Shown: piece by piece, positions 9,058 through 17,686 of the stretch
Position numbering within the stretch: the stretch's first letter is position 1
Layout of the letters: each line of letters begins with the position of its first letter
Source: Pseudomonas sp. 6D_7.1_Bac1
GTDB taxonomy: Bacteria; Pseudomonadota; Gammaproteobacteria; Pseudomonadales; Pseudomonadaceae
DNA: 64,000 nucleotides
Assembly (NCBI RefSeq): GCF_025465945.1
Contig: NZ_JANLNW010000034.1
Coordinates: 62,001-126,000, forward strand
Reading direction: 5' to 3'
The notes under the pieces: generated by a model
Told to the model about the DNA's origin: nothing
What the model saw: only the letters and a program-made list of their open reading frames with translations
Databases searched by the model: none
Position numbers and translations under genes: made by a program

Positions 9058-10013
9058 AACGGTTTGCCTCCCCATTCACCGGTCAGGGTTCTGAGGAATT
9101 GGATGATCAGTGCCTTGTCTTCTGCGGAGGGGACACGCCCCAGTTGATACTTGAACATCACATCGACGGCGTCTTCGAGGGTCTTCGCCGAGCCGTCGTG
9201 AAAGTACGGCGCGGTAACGGCGACGTTGCGCAGGCTGGGAACCTTGAACACGTTGCGGTCCTCTTCGTCCTTGGTCACCAGATAACGCCCAAGGTCCGAT
9301 TCGGTCGGATTGCCCCGGGCCTGAAAGTAGTCGTCCATGACCCCGAACTTCTGGAACATGTTGCCGCCAATGTTCACGCCTTGGTGGCAGGCAATGCAGC
9401 CGTAATCCTTGAAGCGCTGGTAGCCGTACTTTTCATCGAGGCTGAGAATGTCGGTATTGCCCTGCAGGTACTGGTCGAAACGCGAATTGGCGCTGAGCAA
9501 TGTGCGCTCGTAGGTGGCCAGTGCGTTTTGCACATTGGCGGCCGTGACCCCGTCGGGATAAGCATTGCCGAACGCTGAGTGGTAGGCCGGGTCAGTGGAC
9601 AGCGTTTGCACCACGTGCTCCCAGTTGTTGCCCATTTCAACGGGACTTTGCACCATGTCGTGAATCTGGGCCTCGAGGGTTTCGGCCCGCCCATTCCAGA
9701 ATTGCCTGAAGTTCAGGCTGGCATTCAACACGCTGGGGGTATTGATGCCCAGCGGCTGGCCGTTGAAACCGATGGAAAATGCCCTGTCATCGGCTCCGCC
9801 TTTTTCCAGGTGATGGCAGCTGGCACAGGACAGGCTGTTGTTGACCGACAACCGGGTTTCGTTGAACAACTGGCGACCCAACTCGACACGTTGAGGGTCT
9901 TGCACAGGCGCCAGCGGCAGCGGTTTGAGGGGTTCGTCCAGAGGCTCGGCGCTTGCCGTCAGGCAGAATCCGAGCATCAGTGCGGTGAGCAGCGTGGGTC
10001 CATAAGGCGACAT
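9054..10013 (-). CDS. Diheme cytochrome c peroxidase, periplasmic
   Basis: 319 residues with a signal peptide (cleavage after about residue 22, ...CLTASA). There are two heme c motifs, SCASCH near residue 83 and GCIACHQG near 210, plus the family signatures NTPSVLNA, FWNGRAETLEAQ, VPSLRNVAVTAPYFHDG. This matches the bacterial CcpA/MacA diheme peroxidase family, which reduces hydrogen peroxide to water with electrons from cytochrome c or azurin in the periplasm. It is unusual as the third gene of a signalling operon: it follows two receiver-GGDEF-EAL genes by 44 bases and overlaps the sensor kinase gene by 4 bases. It may therefore work as a redox input to the kinase as well as a detoxifier. 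Confidence 0.9.
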   Translation of the reverse strand: MSPYGPTLLTALMLGFCLTASAEPLDEPLKPLPLAPVQDPQRVELGRQLFNETRLSVNNSLSCASCHHLEKGGADDRAFSIGFNGQPLGINTPSVLNASLNFRQFWNGRAETLEAQIHDMVQSPVEMGNNWEHVVQTLSTDPAYHSAFGNAYPDGVTAANVQNALATYERTLLSANSRFDQYLQGNTDILSLDEKYGYQRFKDYGCIACHQGVNIGGNMFQKFGVMDDYFQARGNPTESDLGRYLVTKDEEDRNVFKVPSLRNVAVTAPYFHDGSAKTLEDAVDVMFKYQLGRVPSAEDKALIIQFLRTLTGEWGGKPL

Positions 10014-10057
10014 CGGATGATTCCTTGGCTGAGTCCCTGCACCATTGGGTCGTCGGT

Positions 10058-11932
10058 CTACGTGTGCGGTGGTGTCTGCTGGCTGTGGGTCAGCAACTGC
10101 GCGAATTCTTCGGGGAGCACGGCTTTACTGAAGAAAAAACCCTGACCCTCCTCACACTGATGAGCCTTGAGAAAGTTCAGTTGCTCAAGGGTCTCCACGC
10201 CTTCAGCGATGATCGTGAGGTTGAGGCTCTTACCGAGGCTGATGATAGCGCTGACCAGCGCGGCGTCGTTGTTTTCATTGTTCAGCCCGCGAATGAACGA
10301 CTGGTCGATTTTCAGTACATCGACGGGGAACCGTCGCAGGTAGCTCAGGCTTGAGTAGCCAGTGCCGAAGTCATCGATGGCCAGGCGTATGCCCAACGCC
10401 TTGATGGTATGCAAAGCCGTCACAGTGTCCTCGACGTTCTGCATCAACACGCTTTCGGTGATTTCGAGTTCCAGCAGCCTCGGATCGAAATCGGTCTGTT
10501 TCAGAATCTGCACAATGCCGTCGACAAAGTCGCGCTGACGAAAGTCGATGGCAGAAATGTTCACCGACATGTGTATAGGTGCGAACCCGGCCAACTGCCA
10601 GGCACGGGCTTGTCGACAGGCCTGGGTCAAGACCCATTTGCTTAAGGGCACGATCAACCCGCTGTCCTCGGCAACCCCGATGAAATCCGCTGGATAGACC
10701 CAGCCCTGGCCAGGTTTTAACCAACGGATCAAGGCCTCGGCGCCGACCACTTTGCCGGTGCGCAGATCGAGTTTTGGCTGATAGTGCAAGACGAACTCGT
10801 CGCGCTCCAGTGCCAGACGGATGCCCGATTCGATGCTTTGCTGTTCGCGCGCGCGCTGATTCATTTCGTCGATGAAAAAGCTGAAAGCGTTGCGCCCGTT
10901 CTCCTTGACGTTGTGCATTGCTGTCTCGGCTTTTTTGATCAGCGCCACGGCGTCGAAACCATCGTCGGGGTAGAGGCTGATGCCCAGACTGGCGGTCACG
11001 CTCAGATCCTGGCCGGCGATATGTTGCGGGGTGCTGATGGCGGTCAACAACTTTTCGGCAATGCCTTTGGTTTGCTGGGGATGACGGATGTCGCTGAGGA
11101 TCACCACAAACTCATCAGAGCCGTAGCGAAACACCGAGTCGGATTCACGCACCGTGGCCACGAGTCGTTGCGCGACCCGTTTGAGCATTTCATCACCGAT
11201 CGGATAGCCCAATGCGTTGTTGATGCGCTTGAACCGGTCCAGCCCCAGAAACATCACCGCCAGCTGTTTGTCATGTCGCCTTGAAAGGGCCAGGGACTGG
11301 GTCAGCCGGTCTCCCAGCAGGGTGCTGTTGGGCAGCTCGGTGAGTACGTCGTACTGCAACAGATGGGAAACTTTAAGCAACTCGTGAACGCGGTCTTCGA
11401 TGGTGTGTTCCAGGTTGAGCATTTTCGTCGAGGCGTCCTGGGCCATTTGCCATTTCCAGGTCAGGGCACTGGCCATCTGGCGGATTTCCAGGCTGTCAAA
11501 AGGCTTTTTCAGCACCAGCAACTGGTCGCCGAACTCCAGACGTTCGGCCATCGCTTCCCAGGAGTAGTCAGAGAAGGCAGTGCACAAGGCGATTTGCAGG
11601 TGCGGGTCGGCCTCCCAGAGTCGTTCGATGGTTTCCAGGCCGTCCCAACCCGGCGGCATCCGCATATCGGTGAACGCCAGGGCATAGGGGCGGCCTTCGG
11701 ACTGGGCGCGCTTGACCAGCTCCAGCGCTTCTTCGCCCTGGTAGGCGGAGTCGACTTCGAAGGTCGGGCGCACCACCGTACGTTCGCTGCCGAACAACGC
11801 CTGTTCGGCACTGGCCAGTGTCTGATCGTCTTGCGCGTCAGGGCTGAGGATCTTGCGAAAGTCCCGATGAATCGAAGGCATGTCGTCGATGATCAGGATG
11901 CGCCGGTTGGTGAGGGCGAATGATGGTTTCAT
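10058..11932 (-). CDS. Response regulator with GGDEF and EAL domains (EAL intact)
   Basis: 624 residues. The receiver (~1-150) has RRILIIDDMPSIH, the phospho-Asp in FTDMRMPPGWDG, and LKKPFD. The diguanylate cyclase domain (~190-350) carries GSDEF instead of GGDEF, with an RxxD inhibitory site (RESD) five residues upstream. The EAL domain (~370-615) keeps the expected catalytic set: EALIRW, SVNIS, ELEITES, AIDDFGTGYSS, LKIDQSF, IIAEGVET and QGFFFSKA. So it is predicted to be an active c-di-GMP phosphodiesterase, with cyclase activity uncertain. It overlaps the preceding 785-aa gene by 4 bases (ATGA). The receiver is closely similar to those of the neighbouring 785-aa and 468-aa proteins. Confidence 0.9.
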   Translation of the reverse strand: MKPSFALTNRRILIIDDMPSIHRDFRKILSPDAQDDQTLASAEQALFGSERTVVRPTFEVDSAYQGEEALELVKRAQSEGRPYALAFTDMRMPPGWDGLETIERLWEADPHLQIALCTAFSDYSWEAMAERLEFGDQLLVLKKPFDSLEIRQMASALTWKWQMAQDASTKMLNLEHTIEDRVHELLKVSHLLQYDVLTELPNSTLLGDRLTQSLALSRRHDKQLAVMFLGLDRFKRINNALGYPIGDEMLKRVAQRLVATVRESDSVFRYGSDEFVVILSDIRHPQQTKGIAEKLLTAISTPQHIAGQDLSVTASLGISLYPDDGFDAVALIKKAETAMHNVKENGRNAFSFFIDEMNQRAREQQSIESGIRLALERDEFVLHYQPKLDLRTGKVVGAEALIRWLKPGQGWVYPADFIGVAEDSGLIVPLSKWVLTQACRQARAWQLAGFAPIHMSVNISAIDFRQRDFVDGIVQILKQTDFDPRLLELEITESVLMQNVEDTVTALHTIKALGIRLAIDDFGTGYSSLSYLRRFPVDVLKIDQSFIRGLNNENNDAALVSAIISLGKSLNLTIIAEGVETLEQLNFLKAHQCEEGQGFFFSKAVLPEEFAQLLTHSQQTPPHT

Positions 11933-14286
11933 CCTCTGTCCTCCGGTGGAATGGTCGAGTCTTCGAACCGCGGGTTTGTGGCCCCGGGGAAGGTCGGTGG
12001 CACGATGCTGCCGGCCATCAGGAGCGCCGCTGCCTGTTGGCTGCTGACGGCTTTGCTGAAGTAGTAGCCCTGAGCGTTCATTGGCGAGCCGGTGGAGATC
12101 AGCGAGCTGCGCTGTTCCTGGGTCTCGACGCCCTCGGCAATGATGCCGATCCCCACTTCACGGGCGAAATTGATGATCGCGCGAAGGGTGATGGCGCTGG
12201 CGGGGTCGCGGGTCGCGGTGTCAATGAAGGCCTGGGCGAGTTTGAGGTGGTTGACCCGATAGGTCTTGAGGTAATCGAACGAGGAGTATTCGGTGCCAAA
12301 GTCATCGATGGCTATTTTCACGCCCAACTCACGCAGGCGTGGCAGCACATCGTTGTGGGTCCATTTGGTTTGCGCCAGCGTTGCTTCGGTGACGTCGAAG
12401 CGCAGGTCCCAGGGGCAGAGGTTCCACAGGGCTGTGGTGCGCAGCACATCGTAGATCAGGTCCGGGCCGCTTTTGAGCTGGGCCAGCGAGAGCTTGATCG
12501 CAATCACGGGTGGCGCCATGCCGTCATCGCGCCACTGACGCATTTGCCGGCAGGCCCGATCCAGCAACCAGTGCCCAAGCGTGATGATGACACCGGTTTT
12601 TTCCGCCGCGGGAAGAAACATATCAGGCTCCAGCCATCCTCGTTCTGGATGATTCCAGCGAACCTGGGCCTCCATGCCGAGGATTTTCCCTGTGCTCAGA
12701 TCGACTTCGGGTAAGTAGTGCAGTTCGAGCTGATCCCGCTCGATGGCTTGTTTCAAGTCGTTGGCGATTGACACCCGGTCGAGGACTTCCTGATTGATCT
12801 CCTCGGAGTGGAAGTGGTACTGGTTGCGGCCCTTTTCCTTGGAGCGGTACAGCGCCATGTCAGCCTGAGCCAACAGACTCTCGGCACTGGTGCTGCTACT
12901 GCTGTAAGTGCTGATGCCGATGCTGACCGAGACCCGCACATTGTTGCCATCGAGTGTGTAGGGCAGCACCAGCTCATCGCGGACCTTGCCCGCGAGGGCC
13001 GCCGACTGTGTCGGGTCGCTGGTGTCGAACTGAACGATTGCAAACTCGTCCCCGCCCAGGCGCGCCACCATGTCGTTTTCGCGGACACAGGCCTTGATGC
13101 GTCGGGCGACCTCTTGCAACAGCAAATCCCCGATGGGATGGCCAAGGGTGTCGTTGATGCGTTTGAAATGATCCAGGTCCAGGTAGAACACGGCGAATGT
13201 CGCCGCACCCCGGCGCGCGGCAGCGAACGCCTGGTGCAGACGCTCCAGCAGCGTCACGCGGTTGGCCAGCCCGGTCAGCCCGTCGGTGCGTGCCAGCAGG
13301 GAGATCTTCTCTTCGGCCAGTTTGCGTTCATTGATGTCGATGATGATGCCTTCGATTTCCAGCAAGCGTCCGTCGACGTCACGCACCGGCACGTAGCGGT
13401 TTTCGACCCAGCGCCAGTCACCTGTGCCGGTGCGCAGACGAAACTCGATGGACGCCCCGACAGCGTGGCGGTCGAGGACCCGGGCCATGGCGTTGTCGAC
13501 TTTCCCCTGGTCCTCGGGATGAATCAGCTCCTGGGCCCAGTTTGTCGAGGCCACCAATTGCGCTGCGACGTGACCGAACTTGGTGATGTTGTGGGAGATG
13601 TACATCAAGGGGAACGATGGCTCGCCGCGCAGCCGGTACAAAATGGTCGGGCTGTTCTGCACGATGATGTTGGCGTCGGACAGCTCTCGGGTTCGTTCTT
13701 CGACGGCCTGTTCCAGCAGGTTCATCTTCAGTGCGGCGTTTTCGGTCATTTGCCATTTGACGGTCAGGGCGCTGGCCATCTGACGGATTTCGATGGCATC
13801 GAAGGGTTTTTTCAGGATCAGCAGGCGATCGCCCAGCTCCAGTCGCTCGGCGATATCGTCCCAGGAGTAGTCGGAATATGCGGTACACAGCGCGACTTGC
13901 AGCTTTGGGTCGACCTGCCAGAGCCGTTCGATGGTTTCCAGCCCGTCCCAGCCGGGCGGCATGCGCATGTCGATAAAAGCCATCGCATAGGGAAGGTCCT
14001 TGGCCAGGGCGGTTTCGACCTTGCGCAAGGCTTCCAGGCCCTGAAAGGCGTTGTCGAGCACGAAGCCCAGCTCTGAAGCCACCACTGGCGTGCCGAACAG
14101 GGCTTCTTCGGCGCTGCTCAAGGCATCGTCTTCGAGCGCGAGGGGGCTGAGGATCTTGGCAAAATCCTGATGAATAGAGGCCGTGTCATCGACGATCAGG
14201 ATCCGTCGGTTGTTTCTCGCAAACGGCGCCGTCATTGCAATGCACCGCGGCAAATGACCCAACGCTGCGTTGTGTTCATGTGGCAT
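11929..14286 (-). CDS. Response regulator with PAS, GGDEF and degenerate EAL domain
   Basis: 785 residues from the ATG at 14286 (AGGAAAGG lies directly before it); an in-frame ATG at 14235, just before the receiver domain, is the alternative but has no evident ribosome binding site. Order: receiver (~18-165; FIDMRMPPGWDG, LKKPFD), PAS/PAC (~205-320), GGDEF (~330-490; RLGGDEF with an RxxD site, REND, five residues upstream), EAL (~510-760). The cyclase site is canonical. The EAL domain has lost key residues: EAL reads EAQ (12664-12672), the catalytic Asn of VNLS reads IKLS, DDFGTG reads DDFGTE and KID reads KLA. It is therefore predicted to be a cyclase with a non-catalytic EAL. It is the first gene of the operon. 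Confidence 0.9.
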   Translation of the reverse strand: MPHEHNAALGHLPRCIAMTAPFARNNRRILIVDDTASIHQDFAKILSPLALEDDALSSAEEALFGTPVVASELGFVLDNAFQGLEALRKVETALAKDLPYAMAFIDMRMPPGWDGLETIERLWQVDPKLQVALCTAYSDYSWDDIAERLELGDRLLILKKPFDAIEIRQMASALTVKWQMTENAALKMNLLEQAVEERTRELSDANIIVQNSPTILYRLRGEPSFPLMYISHNITKFGHVAAQLVASTNWAQELIHPEDQGKVDNAMARVLDRHAVGASIEFRLRTGTGDWRWVENRYVPVRDVDGRLLEIEGIIIDINERKLAEEKISLLARTDGLTGLANRVTLLERLHQAFAAARRGAATFAVFYLDLDHFKRINDTLGHPIGDLLLQEVARRIKACVRENDMVARLGGDEFAIVQFDTSDPTQSAALAGKVRDELVLPYTLDGNNVRVSVSIGISTYSSSSTSAESLLAQADMALYRSKEKGRNQYHFHSEEINQEVLDRVSIANDLKQAIERDQLELHYLPEVDLSTGKILGMEAQVRWNHPERGWLEPDMFLPAAEKTGVIITLGHWLLDRACRQMRQWRDDGMAPPVIAIKLSLAQLKSGPDLIYDVLRTTALWNLCPWDLRFDVTEATLAQTKWTHNDVLPRLRELGVKIAIDDFGTEYSSFDYLKTYRVNHLKLAQAFIDTATRDPASAITLRAIINFAREVGIGIIAEGVETQEQRSSLISTGSPMNAQGYYFSKAVSSQQAAALLMAGSIVPPTFPGATNPRFEDSTIPPEDRG

Positions 14287-14499
14287 CCTTTCCTGATCAC
14301 AGACTGTTACGGGTGCAAATAATGGATCCAGGTTCCCAGAGCATAGTCCGCCACTGTTGAGTTCGCTGCCCGTTGCGTGGCAAATCTGTTGCGAACTGTG
14401 CTGAAAAAACGTCTAGCCTGTAGTTCAGGCCCACGGAGTAGGGGGATATCCCCTTGGGTGTTTTTGAGACGATTGATCTGTTTCAGATGAGGTAATGCC
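14287..14499. promoter_or_regulatory. Divergent control region between the signalling operon and the YN-GYP gene
   Basis: The 213-bp gap separates two divergent genes. On the + strand TGGCAAATCTGTTGC (14378-14392) fits a sigma-54 -24/-12 promoter: GG and GC are separated by exactly 10 bases. It would start transcription near 14404 and leave a ~96-base leader. That leader contains a perfect palindrome, GGGGATATCCCC, at 14442-14453, of unknown role. I could not pick out a clear promoter for the minus-strand operon. Confidence 0.6.
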
Positions 14500-15834
14500 A
14501 TGGATGAGCTGTTTAAGCCCAAAGTGCTGCTGGTCGATGACGAGGAATCAATCCTCAATAGCCTGCGTCGGCTATTGCGCGGCCAACCTTATGATGTGCT
14601 GCTGGCCACCAGTGGTGCCCAGGCGCTGGAAATCATGGGGCAGCACGTCATTGATCTGGTGATGACTGACGCACGCATGCCCAACATGGACGGTGCGACC
14701 CTGTTGGCGCACATTCACGAGCACTATCCCGACACGGTGCGCATCCTGCTGACCGGGTATGCCGACCTGTCGATGATCGTCAAGGCGATCAATGAGGGGC
14801 AGATCCATCGTTACATCAGCAAGCCCTGGAGCGACGAGGAAATGCTGCTGACGTTACGCCAATCCCTGGCGTACCAACACTCCGAGCGCGAGCGGCTGCG
14901 CCTGGTGCAACTGACGTGGGATCAGAACGAGCAGTTGAAGCTGCTCAACGCGACCCTGGAAAAACGTGTCGTGGCGCGCACCTCCGAGCTGCAGCAGACC
15001 GCCGACATGCTCGACCTGGCCTACGAAGAGCTCAAGCACAGCTATGTCACCGGCACCGAAGTGTTTTCGTTGTTGGCCAACTTGCGTCTGCCAGTCGCCA
15101 AGCAAACCAACCGGCAAATCATCGATCTGGTGCGCATCTACTGCCGGACTCATGGGCTGGACGAGGCCAGCAGCCGAGACCTGACCATGGCTGCGGCGCT
15201 TTACAACATTGGCAAGCTGAGCTGGACCGACAGCATGATGACAGCCCCTTCGGATCTGCTGCACCACCCCGAGCGGGAGCTGTTTCGCGGTTATCCGAAA
15301 CAGAGCGAATCGCTGTTGATGACTCTTGAACCGATGAAGGATGCCGCACGTCTGATCCTGCACCATCAGGAGCGCTGGGACGGCACCGGGTTTCCCGACC
15401 GCCTCAAGGGGGAGGCTATCCCCTTGGGTTCGCGGCTGCTGAAACTGGCCGTGGACTTCGTTGAATTGCAGCGCGGGCTGATCCTTGAGCGACAGATGAA
15501 CAGTGATGAGGCGTTGGTGTTCATCCGCAAATACACCGGGCGTTTCTACGACCCGGAACTGGTGGAGGATTTCGTTCAGGTCTGTGCCATTTACTTGAGT
15601 GATGTCACGCTCGGTGATCCGACAGTCAAGGTGCTGACTACCCGCGATCTGGTAGCCGGCATGGTACTGGCGCGCAACCTCAATGCCGACAACGGCATGC
15701 TGTTGCTCAATGCCGGCAAGGTGCTCAACGGCCCGCTGGTGGAAAAACTCATTGCCTTCGAAGCGATGGAGGGCGCCAAGTACAGTGTATTTGTCTCTAT
15801 GCCCGAGGAGCCGGAAACGGCGATTTCAGCGTAG
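14500..15834 (+). CDS. Response regulator with degenerate HD-GYP (YN-GYP type) domain
   Basis: 444 residues. The receiver (1-125) has VLLVDDEESIL, the phospho-Asp in MTDARMPNMDG and a conserved Lys in SKPW. A coiled-coil linker follows (~130-180). The C-terminal half matches the HD-GYP phosphodiesterase fold (HHQERWDGTGFPDRLKGE, then IPLGSRLL). However, the HD metal dyad is replaced by Tyr235-Asn236 (YNIGK), and the GYP motif reads Gly-Phe-Pro at 297-299. P. aeruginosa PA2572 is a known response regulator with such a YN-GYP domain, and this looks like that family. Loss of the dyad argues against c-di-GMP hydrolysis; a protein-interaction role, for example with GGDEF proteins, is more likely. 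It is divergent from the c-di-GMP operon. Confidence 0.85.
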   Translation: MDELFKPKVLLVDDEESILNSLRRLLRGQPYDVLLATSGAQALEIMGQHVIDLVMTDARMPNMDGATLLAHIHEHYPDTVRILLTGYADLSMIVKAINEGQIHRYISKPWSDEEMLLTLRQSLAYQHSERERLRLVQLTWDQNEQLKLLNATLEKRVVARTSELQQTADMLDLAYEELKHSYVTGTEVFSLLANLRLPVAKQTNRQIIDLVRIYCRTHGLDEASSRDLTMAAALYNIGKLSWTDSMMTAPSDLLHHPERELFRGYPKQSESLLMTLEPMKDAARLILHHQERWDGTGFPDRLKGEAIPLGSRLLKLAVDFVELQRGLILERQMNSDEALVFIRKYTGRFYDPELVEDFVQVCAIYLSDVTLGDPTVKVLTTRDLVAGMVLARNLNADNGMLLLNAGKVLNGPLVEKLIAFEAMEGAKYSVFVSMPEEPETAISA

Positions 15835-15925
15835 GTACTGGGTGACAGCTGCGCACTTTTTGGCGTGACGCAACACCTGCGCGCATGTGATCCTTGGCGC
15901 TTTTGCCCAAGGCCATCGTTGATCC

Positions 15926-16372
15926 ATGACGCTTTTATCCGCTGTTTCGCCGTGCATTATCCGCATCGCCGCGGCCCTGTTGATCGGCCCGGACGGCCGA
16001 ACCCTGTTGGTGCGCAAACGCGGCACCCAGGCCTTCATGCAACCGGGTGGCAAGATTGAGGCCTGCGAGCAACCGGTCGATGCGCTGGCCCGCGAGCTGG
16101 AAGAAGAATTGGGTTTGATCATCGACACCACTCAAGCGAGCTACCTGGGCACGTTTTCTGCGCCAGCCGCCAATGAGCCGGGCTTTGTGGTCGAGGCCGA
16201 GATTTTCCAGCTGGATATCCAGCAACACGCCACCCCGGCGGCAGAGATCGAGGAGCTTCTGTGGGTTGATCCGCACAACGTGACCGATGTGATGTTGGCG
16301 CCATTGACACGGGACCTGATCCTGCCGTTTTATCTAGCCTCTCTAAAGCCCCCCGGCCTGACCATTCAATGA
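15926..16372 (+). CDS. Nudix hydrolase
   Basis: 148 residues. The Nudix box fits the GX5EX7REUXEEXGU pattern exactly, beginning at the Gly of GKIEACE and ending with RELEEELGL. These enzymes hydrolyse nucleoside diphosphates linked to another moiety, using Mg2+ held by the box glutamates; the substrate is not predictable. The first ten residues before RIAAALLIG are atypical, so a downstream start is possible. The LysE-type gene follows after 13 bases and the two may be co-transcribed with the GNAT gene. Confidence 0.85.
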   Translation: MTLLSAVSPCIIRIAAALLIGPDGRTLLVRKRGTQAFMQPGGKIEACEQPVDALARELEEELGLIIDTTQASYLGTFSAPAANEPGFVVEAEIFQLDIQQHATPAAEIEELLWVDPHNVTDVMLAPLTRDLILPFYLASLKPPGLTIQ

Positions 16373-16385
16373 CAAGGACTGCGTC

Positions 16386-17024
16386 ATGATTCCCACCCAC
16401 GATCTGTTGATTTTTGCTGCTGCCTCGCTGCTGTTGGTGCTGACACCGGGACCGAACATGATCTATCTGATCTCCCGTTCGATCTGCCAGGGACGCAAGG
16501 CGGGCGTGACTTCGTTGCTCGGGGTGGTCTCGGGGTTTTTCGTGCATCTGTTTGCCGCGGCGGCGGGTTTGACCGCAGTGTTCATGGCGGTGCCGATGGC
16601 TTACGAAGCGCTCAAGTGGGCCGGTGCCTTGTACTTGCTGTGGATGGCCTGGCAGGCAGTCAAACCGGGCGCGCGCTCGCCCTTTGAAGCTCAGCAACTA
16701 CCGCCGGATTCTTCTCGCAAGCTGATGCTGATGGGCTTTCTCACCAGCGCGCTGAACCCGAAAATCGCGGTGTTCTACCTCTCGGTGTTTCCGCAGTTCA
16801 TCAGCCCGGAACACGGCTCGGTGTTCACCCAAAGTATCGCGCTGGGCCTGACTCAGATCAGCGTGAGTTTTACCGTCAACCTGCTGATCGCACTGTTTGC
16901 TGCCGGGATTGCCTCGTGGTTCGTCAACAACCCGACCTGGCTGGCGGTTCAGCGTTATTTCATGGGCTTCGTGCTGACTGGCCTGGCGGTGCGCCTGATG
17001 GCTGAACCTCGGCGTATGGTCTGA
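16386..17024 (+). CDS. LysE/RhtB-family amino acid exporter
   Basis: 212 residues with about six hydrophobic segments. It has the family N-terminus, LLLVLTPGPNMIYLISRSI (about residues 15-33), containing the conserved TPGPN motif. LysE/RhtB proteins export amino acids or their derivatives across the inner membrane. It sits in a tight run with the Nudix gene (13-bp gap) and the acetyltransferase gene (5-bp gap), so the three probably share a transcript. The substrate is unknown. Confidence 0.87.
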   Translation: MIPTHDLLIFAAASLLLVLTPGPNMIYLISRSICQGRKAGVTSLLGVVSGFFVHLFAAAAGLTAVFMAVPMAYEALKWAGALYLLWMAWQAVKPGARSPFEAQQLPPDSSRKLMLMGFLTSALNPKIAVFYLSVFPQFISPEHGSVFTQSIALGLTQISVSFTVNLLIALFAAGIASWFVNNPTWLAVQRYFMGFVLTGLAVRLMAEPRRMV

Positions 17025-17029
17025 AGGAC

Positions 17030-17527
17030 ATGGCGATCCAGCGACTCGATGCCAGCCATGCGCTCGCTTACCGGGCACTGATGCTTGAAGCCTATGACCG
17101 CCATCCGCAGGCGTTCACCTCCAGTGTCCGCGAGCGCGCGGTCCTGCCTCTGCGCTGGTGGGAGGCACGATTGACCAGCCCGCAGGACCTGCTGCTCGGT
17201 GCGTTTGAGGAGGACGAACTGGTGGGCATTGTCGGCCTGGCCTTCGAGGCGCGGGAAAAAGTCCGACACAAGTCCACGCTGTTTGGTATGTACGTGTCAG
17301 ACAAGGTCAGACAGCGCGGGCTGGGCTATCAACTGGTTCAGGCGCTGTTCGAGCAGGCGCGGGGACGGCCGGGGTTGAAGCTGATTCAACTGACCGTCAC
17401 TGCCGGCAATGACGCCGCGTTGGCGTTGTATCAGCGCTGTGGTTTCGTGCAATTCGGGCTCGAACCGTTGGCGGTGCGGGTGGGCGAAGACTACTTCGAC
17501 AAGATTCACATGTGGCGCGAGATCTGA
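17030..17527 (+). CDS. GNAT-family N-acetyltransferase
   Basis: 165 residues. The acetyl-CoA binding motif A is seen as VSDKVRQRGLGYQLVQAL (about residues 90-107; Q/RxxGxG/A type), followed by the typical TVTAGNDAALALYQRCGF strand-helix. It starts 5 bases after the exporter stop and ends the three-gene run. The acceptor is unknown; pairing with a LysE-type exporter makes amino acid detoxification one possibility. Confidence 0.85.
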   Translation: MAIQRLDASHALAYRALMLEAYDRHPQAFTSSVRERAVLPLRWWEARLTSPQDLLLGAFEEDELVGIVGLAFEAREKVRHKSTLFGMYVSDKVRQRGLGYQLVQALFEQARGRPGLKLIQLTVTAGNDAALALYQRCGFVQFGLEPLAVRVGEDYFDKIHMWREI

Positions 17528-17543
17528 AAGCAATGCGATTACC

Positions 17544-17645
17544 TGTGGGAGCGAGCCTGCTCGCGATAGCGGTGTGTCAGTCACATCAATGCTGGATGTG
17601 CCGCCGCCATCGCGAGCAGTCGAGCGTCGACCGGCTGCTCCCACA
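17544..17645. repeat. REPIN (inverted REP pair), class TGTGGGAGCGAGCCTGCTCGCGA
   Basis: TGTGGGAGCGAGCCTGCTCG at the left; at the right is a diverged inverse copy (ATCGCGAGCAG...CGGCTGCTCCCACA). About 100 bp in total, lying between the convergent GNAT gene and metR. Related units occur at 46825, 50645, 52561, 57678 and 63194. Confidence 0.9.
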
Positions 17646-17686
17646 TTTGATTGGCGTTGCCCGATCCATTTGTAACCGACCAGATT

